A DNA stretch of 64,000 nt from Ohtaekwangia sp. (GTDB taxonomy: Bacteria; Bacteroidota; Bacteroidia; Cytophagales; Cyclobacteriaceae): positions 303,966 to 367,965 of the forward strand of contig JAJNPV010000030.1 in assembly GCA_021155195.1 (NCBI GenBank), written 5' to 3'. How positions within the stretch are numbered: position 1 is the stretch's first letter; the number at the start of each line of letters is the position of its first letter. The notes beneath the pieces are model-generated. The model did no database searches. It had not been told where the DNA came from and worked only from the letters and a program-made list of their open reading frames with translations. Below, piece after piece: positions 61,334 through 64,000 of the stretch. A program made the position numbers and the translations under genes.

Positions 61334-63799
61334 TTAGTAGATAGGAGTAACTGTAACTGCATCTTCAAAAAAGGAATAAATAAAAAATTTCTTACTCTTA
61401 CTGTCTAATCCAAATATAGGCAGAGCACTACTTTCCAACGGTCTGTTGATAACTGAATTTCCAAGCTGATCATACAGGAATGAAAATTTTTGCTCACTAT
61501 CGTAAAAGCAAAAGATGGTTCTCCCCTCTGATAAACTAAGTACAGAGGGTACAAGATTTGCTGATCCGGGATTTTGCTTTTCAAAAACCAACTGATTGCT
61601 TTTGTTAAACACAGCAATCTTATCAGAGTCAATCCTAAAGTAGAAAAAAGTTGATTTACCAGCCTGGGTTGCTACCAATGAAAACTTTGAATTATCACCC
61701 TTCACCAGATTCTCTTGAGATACTATTTTTGCATCAAGACTACGTTTTGTTGCTATACCATCCATTGAAATTGTGTAGAGAAATGTATCGGATAATTTTG
61801 TCCCCATCTCTAAAAAGTAATCACCTGAAAATGGTTTCAGTTTTAATGGAAAGTCCTTTAAGTAGTCACCTCTTCTATTGAAAAGATGAACCATACCCTC
61901 TTCTGTTGTAATTAAAAAGTAATCCTTGCCACCAATACGATAATGCTTGGGTGAAGATTTAATCCTTGAAGATATTTTTTTAGGATTCCAACCATCTAAT
62001 GAATTTGCTTCTTTATCCAAAACATAAACATCACCATCCGCTGAAGCAATCATAAAACGATAATTCTTACTCTTATCGTAGTCAACAAGTTCTGCAAATT
62101 TTGTGTTAGCGGGTGTCTTCTTGGGGAATCCCTGCACATCGCGCCCCAGCCGATCAATAATATAAATTGAAGTTGGTGTTGCTATGAAGTATTGTAATTT
62201 ATTATTCTTAAAATAATCGATCTCACTAATACCTTGAATCATTCCGTCAAGATTATACTCCCAAAGTGTTCTATCATTTGCGGAGAATAGATAAATGCGA
62301 TAAGTAGAATCCTGCAAGATCAAGTCATCATTTGTTGAAACATGGCTTTTAACCCTCCAACTTCTTGCAACTTTATTGGGTAAATAAAATGATGTTTGCA
62401 CGGATGAATTCTTCTTGCCGATTGTCTCGTTCTTAATTTTTGATTTTTCCAAATTCACACTTGTGTAGAAATGATTATCAAGTGATGTGAATTGCATACT
62501 AGCCCACGTCAGTGATGACAATTTCAGAGAGTCAATTAGAGGCAACCATTTTTCGTTTACATTCTTATTATCGAATGTTGGGCTACGAAAAAAAACAGAA
62601 AGATTACTTTCCTGAAGACCTTTCTCATAAAATCGCTGAAAAGTAAGCGACTTGCCCCAGGTATCATCCGATTCGATTGCATCAATCAGAGACTTAATAC
62701 TAAGCACATCAGTTGAGAAGAATGCGTAGTTCTCCTTAACTGTATAATAATCATACGATCCTTTCGGGATTAGTCCGATCAGAGCTTGAGAGGCTATATC
62801 CCTTTTAAGATTCCGTATTTCATAGCCAGCATAGGACTCGAAATAAGAATCCGAATCAATCGATAAAGTATTTTGGTCTTTTAATTTTGCGATGATTAAA
62901 AACCTTTTTTGATCCGTCTCACAAACCGCCAATTCATCACTTATGTCCAACATCAATGAATCCGATGGCCTTAAAGAGTGAATCAGTTTTTTGAAATCAG
63001 AAAAACCATAATGGATAGTGGCGTTAGAATAATTTGGAATAAACCGGGCAGCTCCAAATTTTACTGCTTTCTGATTTTGAAAAACAGAAAGACTTGGGTT
63101 TTGATTTAGGCTATCAATTGTAAATCCATTCATGGAGAGAAAATCATCATCCACTTTCACATCTAACATCGATGATTTAGCAAATTTTTCTAGCAATGGA
63201 ATTGACTCTACCAATGACGAGCTCATTAATGTCGATTGCGAAAGTTTAGAAAAGTTCACATATAAATTCCCCGCATCAGATTTAATAGAGGCAAACTGAA
63301 ATAGATTTCTATTTGCCGATTTAAATCCACTTCCTTTATTAATTAATATTCGGATTGAATTCTCTATCAAAAATGAAGACTTACTAAGAAGGAGTACTCC
63401 ACTAGAGTAAGCAAACGCAATATTGACCTTATTCTTTTCATTAAGAATTTCCTTTATCTCAATACCATTATATACTCGGCTTGCGATTCGTTGTTTCGAT
63501 TGAGTGAAGCTGCTATCTTTAAGTAAAAAGTCATATTCTTTTTCAATCAATGGAAATGAATACAATAATTCAAATTCATTTTTTGACACACCTTGCAATG
63601 AGATAATAAATGCTTGTGATGAATTCTTAAAAAAAGGAAGGAGGGTTTTATCTGTTACGGGCCGATGAATTGTTTCAAAAATCAAAACTGAATTTTGATC
63701 AATTGTATCCCAATATGATACTTCTTTATCTTCACAAGCAATAAAACTACTTGCAATTAAAAAATAAAGTGAAGTGATTAAGAAGCCGTATTTTTTCAC
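61334..63799 (-). CDS. Large lipoprotein with a C-terminal beta-propeller, unknown
   Basis: 821-residue lipoprotein beginning at GTG 63799: signal MKKYGFLITSLYFLIA and lipobox SFIAC (Cys22). The N-terminal 450 residues have no recognised family; repeated ILNEKNKVNIAFAYS, FFRSPTFDN and LSSLTWASMQFTSLDNHF suggest two related alpha/beta halves. The C-terminal 330 residues form a propeller with blades such as YFIATPTSIYIIDRLGRDV, RFMIASADGDVYVLDKEAN and YFLITTEEGMVHLFNRRGDY. No catalytic signature. It sits beside the rRNA operon, 37 bases upstream of lpxR, and may be co-transcribed with it. Confidence 0.7.
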   Translation of the reverse strand: MKKYGFLITSLYFLIASSFIACEDKEVSYWDTIDQNSVLIFETIHRPVTDKTLLPFFKNSSQAFIISLQGVSKNEFELLYSFPLIEKEYDFLLKDSSFTQSKQRIASRVYNGIEIKEILNEKNKVNIAFAYSSGVLLLSKSSFLIENSIRILINKGSGFKSANRNLFQFASIKSDAGNLYVNFSKLSQSTLMSSSLVESIPLLEKFAKSSMLDVKVDDDFLSMNGFTIDSLNQNPSLSVFQNQKAVKFGAARFIPNYSNATIHYGFSDFKKLIHSLRPSDSLMLDISDELAVCETDQKRFLIIAKLKDQNTLSIDSDSYFESYAGYEIRNLKRDIASQALIGLIPKGSYDYYTVKENYAFFSTDVLSIKSLIDAIESDDTWGKSLTFQRFYEKGLQESNLSVFFRSPTFDNKNVNEKWLPLIDSLKLSSLTWASMQFTSLDNHFYTSVNLEKSKIKNETIGKKNSSVQTSFYLPNKVARSWRVKSHVSTNDDLILQDSTYRIYLFSANDRTLWEYNLDGMIQGISEIDYFKNNKLQYFIATPTSIYIIDRLGRDVQGFPKKTPANTKFAELVDYDKSKNYRFMIASADGDVYVLDKEANSLDGWNPKKISSRIKSSPKHYRIGGKDYFLITTEEGMVHLFNRRGDYLKDFPLKLKPFSGDYFLEMGTKLSDTFLYTISMDGIATKRSLDAKIVSQENLVKGDNSKFSLVATQAGKSTFFYFRIDSDKIAVFNKSNQLVFEKQNPGSANLVPSVLSLSEGRTIFCFYDSEQKFSFLYDQLGNSVINRPLESSALPIFGLDSKSKKFFIYSFFEDAVTVTPIY

Positions 63800-63865
63800 T
63801 GACTCAAAACTACAAAAATTAAGAGATCAGATAACTCATCATTGTATGATGAATAACATAGGCTC

Positions 63866-63900
63866 AAAAAAAAAGACCCATTCATAAAGATGAATGGGTC
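63866..63900 (-). terminator. Terminator of the ribosomal RNA operon
   Basis: On the minus strand an 11-bp perfect stem GACCCATTCAT / ATGAATGGGTC with a 4-base loop is followed by nine or more T (63874-63866). It lies 17 bases after the 5S rRNA 3' end. Confidence 0.92.
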
Positions 63901-63916
63901 TTAGTTAATAAAAAAT

Positions 63917-64000
<84 letters not shown>

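Overview
The window looks like chromosome from a Bacteroidota bacterium, most likely of the Cytophagales / Cyclobacteriaceae type. The reasons are its moderate to low GC content, start regions mostly without Shine-Dalgarno sites, TAnnTTTG-like promoter elements, a type B T9SS (gliding-motility) C-terminal domain protein, menaquinone synthesis, many signal-peptide lipoproteins, and families typical of the phylum (DUF4197, DUF4386, DUF4382, DUF456, NamZ, TPR-CHAT, M13 peptidases). It reads mainly as a housekeeping region with small accessory patches. No phage, plasmid or CRISPR array is visible.

Layout. 0.1-3.3 kb: methylmalonyl-CoA mutase mutA-mutB. 3.4-7.6 kb: an exported TPR-CHAT protease-like protein. 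7.7-11.4 kb: a compact minus-strand operon (LytS-type kinase, LytTR regulator, Gre-like factor, menA, and a DUF456 gene broken by a frameshift). 11.4-14.1 kb: small or unknown membrane and lipoprotein genes with hairpin-rich spacers. 14.2-19.3 kb: ahcY with a four-hairpin 3' region, a FrnE-like DsbA, and a divergent arginine decarboxylase / arginase pair with a structured leader. 19.3-23.0 kb: an M13 metallopeptidase flanked by two related START-like secreted proteins. 23.0-26.1 kb: an accessory patch with palindromic repeats, a Schlafen/AlbA_2 gene, a GC-rich repeat island, a deoxyhypusine-synthase-like gene and a GxxExxY cassette bounded by inverted repeats. 26.1-30.6 kb: argS with an internal insertion, an acetyltransferase, tandem glutathione peroxidases and a DUF4382 lipoprotein. 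30.6-40.6 kb: an FtsX-type permease, NamZ, nth-fmt-folA, an SDR/TauE pair, a histidine kinase, a GH32 glycosidase and DoxX. 40.6-46 kb: DUF4197, a frameshifted 50-residue gene, paaN, cinA and an orphan 2-oxoacid dehydrogenase E2. 46-50.6 kb: a T9SS cargo protein and a large repeat protein with an S74 chaperone domain. 51-64 kb: a trans-sulfuration enzyme, a TPR histidine kinase, an MFS transporter, an Asp-box protein, OmpA, LpxR, a beta-propeller lipoprotein, and the 3' end of a minus-strand 5S rRNA gene. The rRNA operon therefore continues past the right edge.

Functional themes. Arginine and polyamine metabolism (arginine decarboxylase, arginase, DHS-like enzyme) and methionine/SAM turnover (ahcY, trans-sulfuration enzyme) are represented, together with envelope and cell-wall remodelling (NamZ, LpxR, OmpA, M13 and T9SS cargo). 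The most unusual observations are two independent frameshifts in otherwise conserved small membrane genes, an intergenic-type repeat captured in frame inside fmt, a block of about 50 residues inserted in ArgS, the GxxExxY cassette with inverted repeats, an altered metal-cluster loop in endonuclease III, and several strong snap-back structures in spacers. I did not find a clearly new multi-gene system. The exported TPR-CHAT protein and the arginine/DHS neighbourhood are the best leads.
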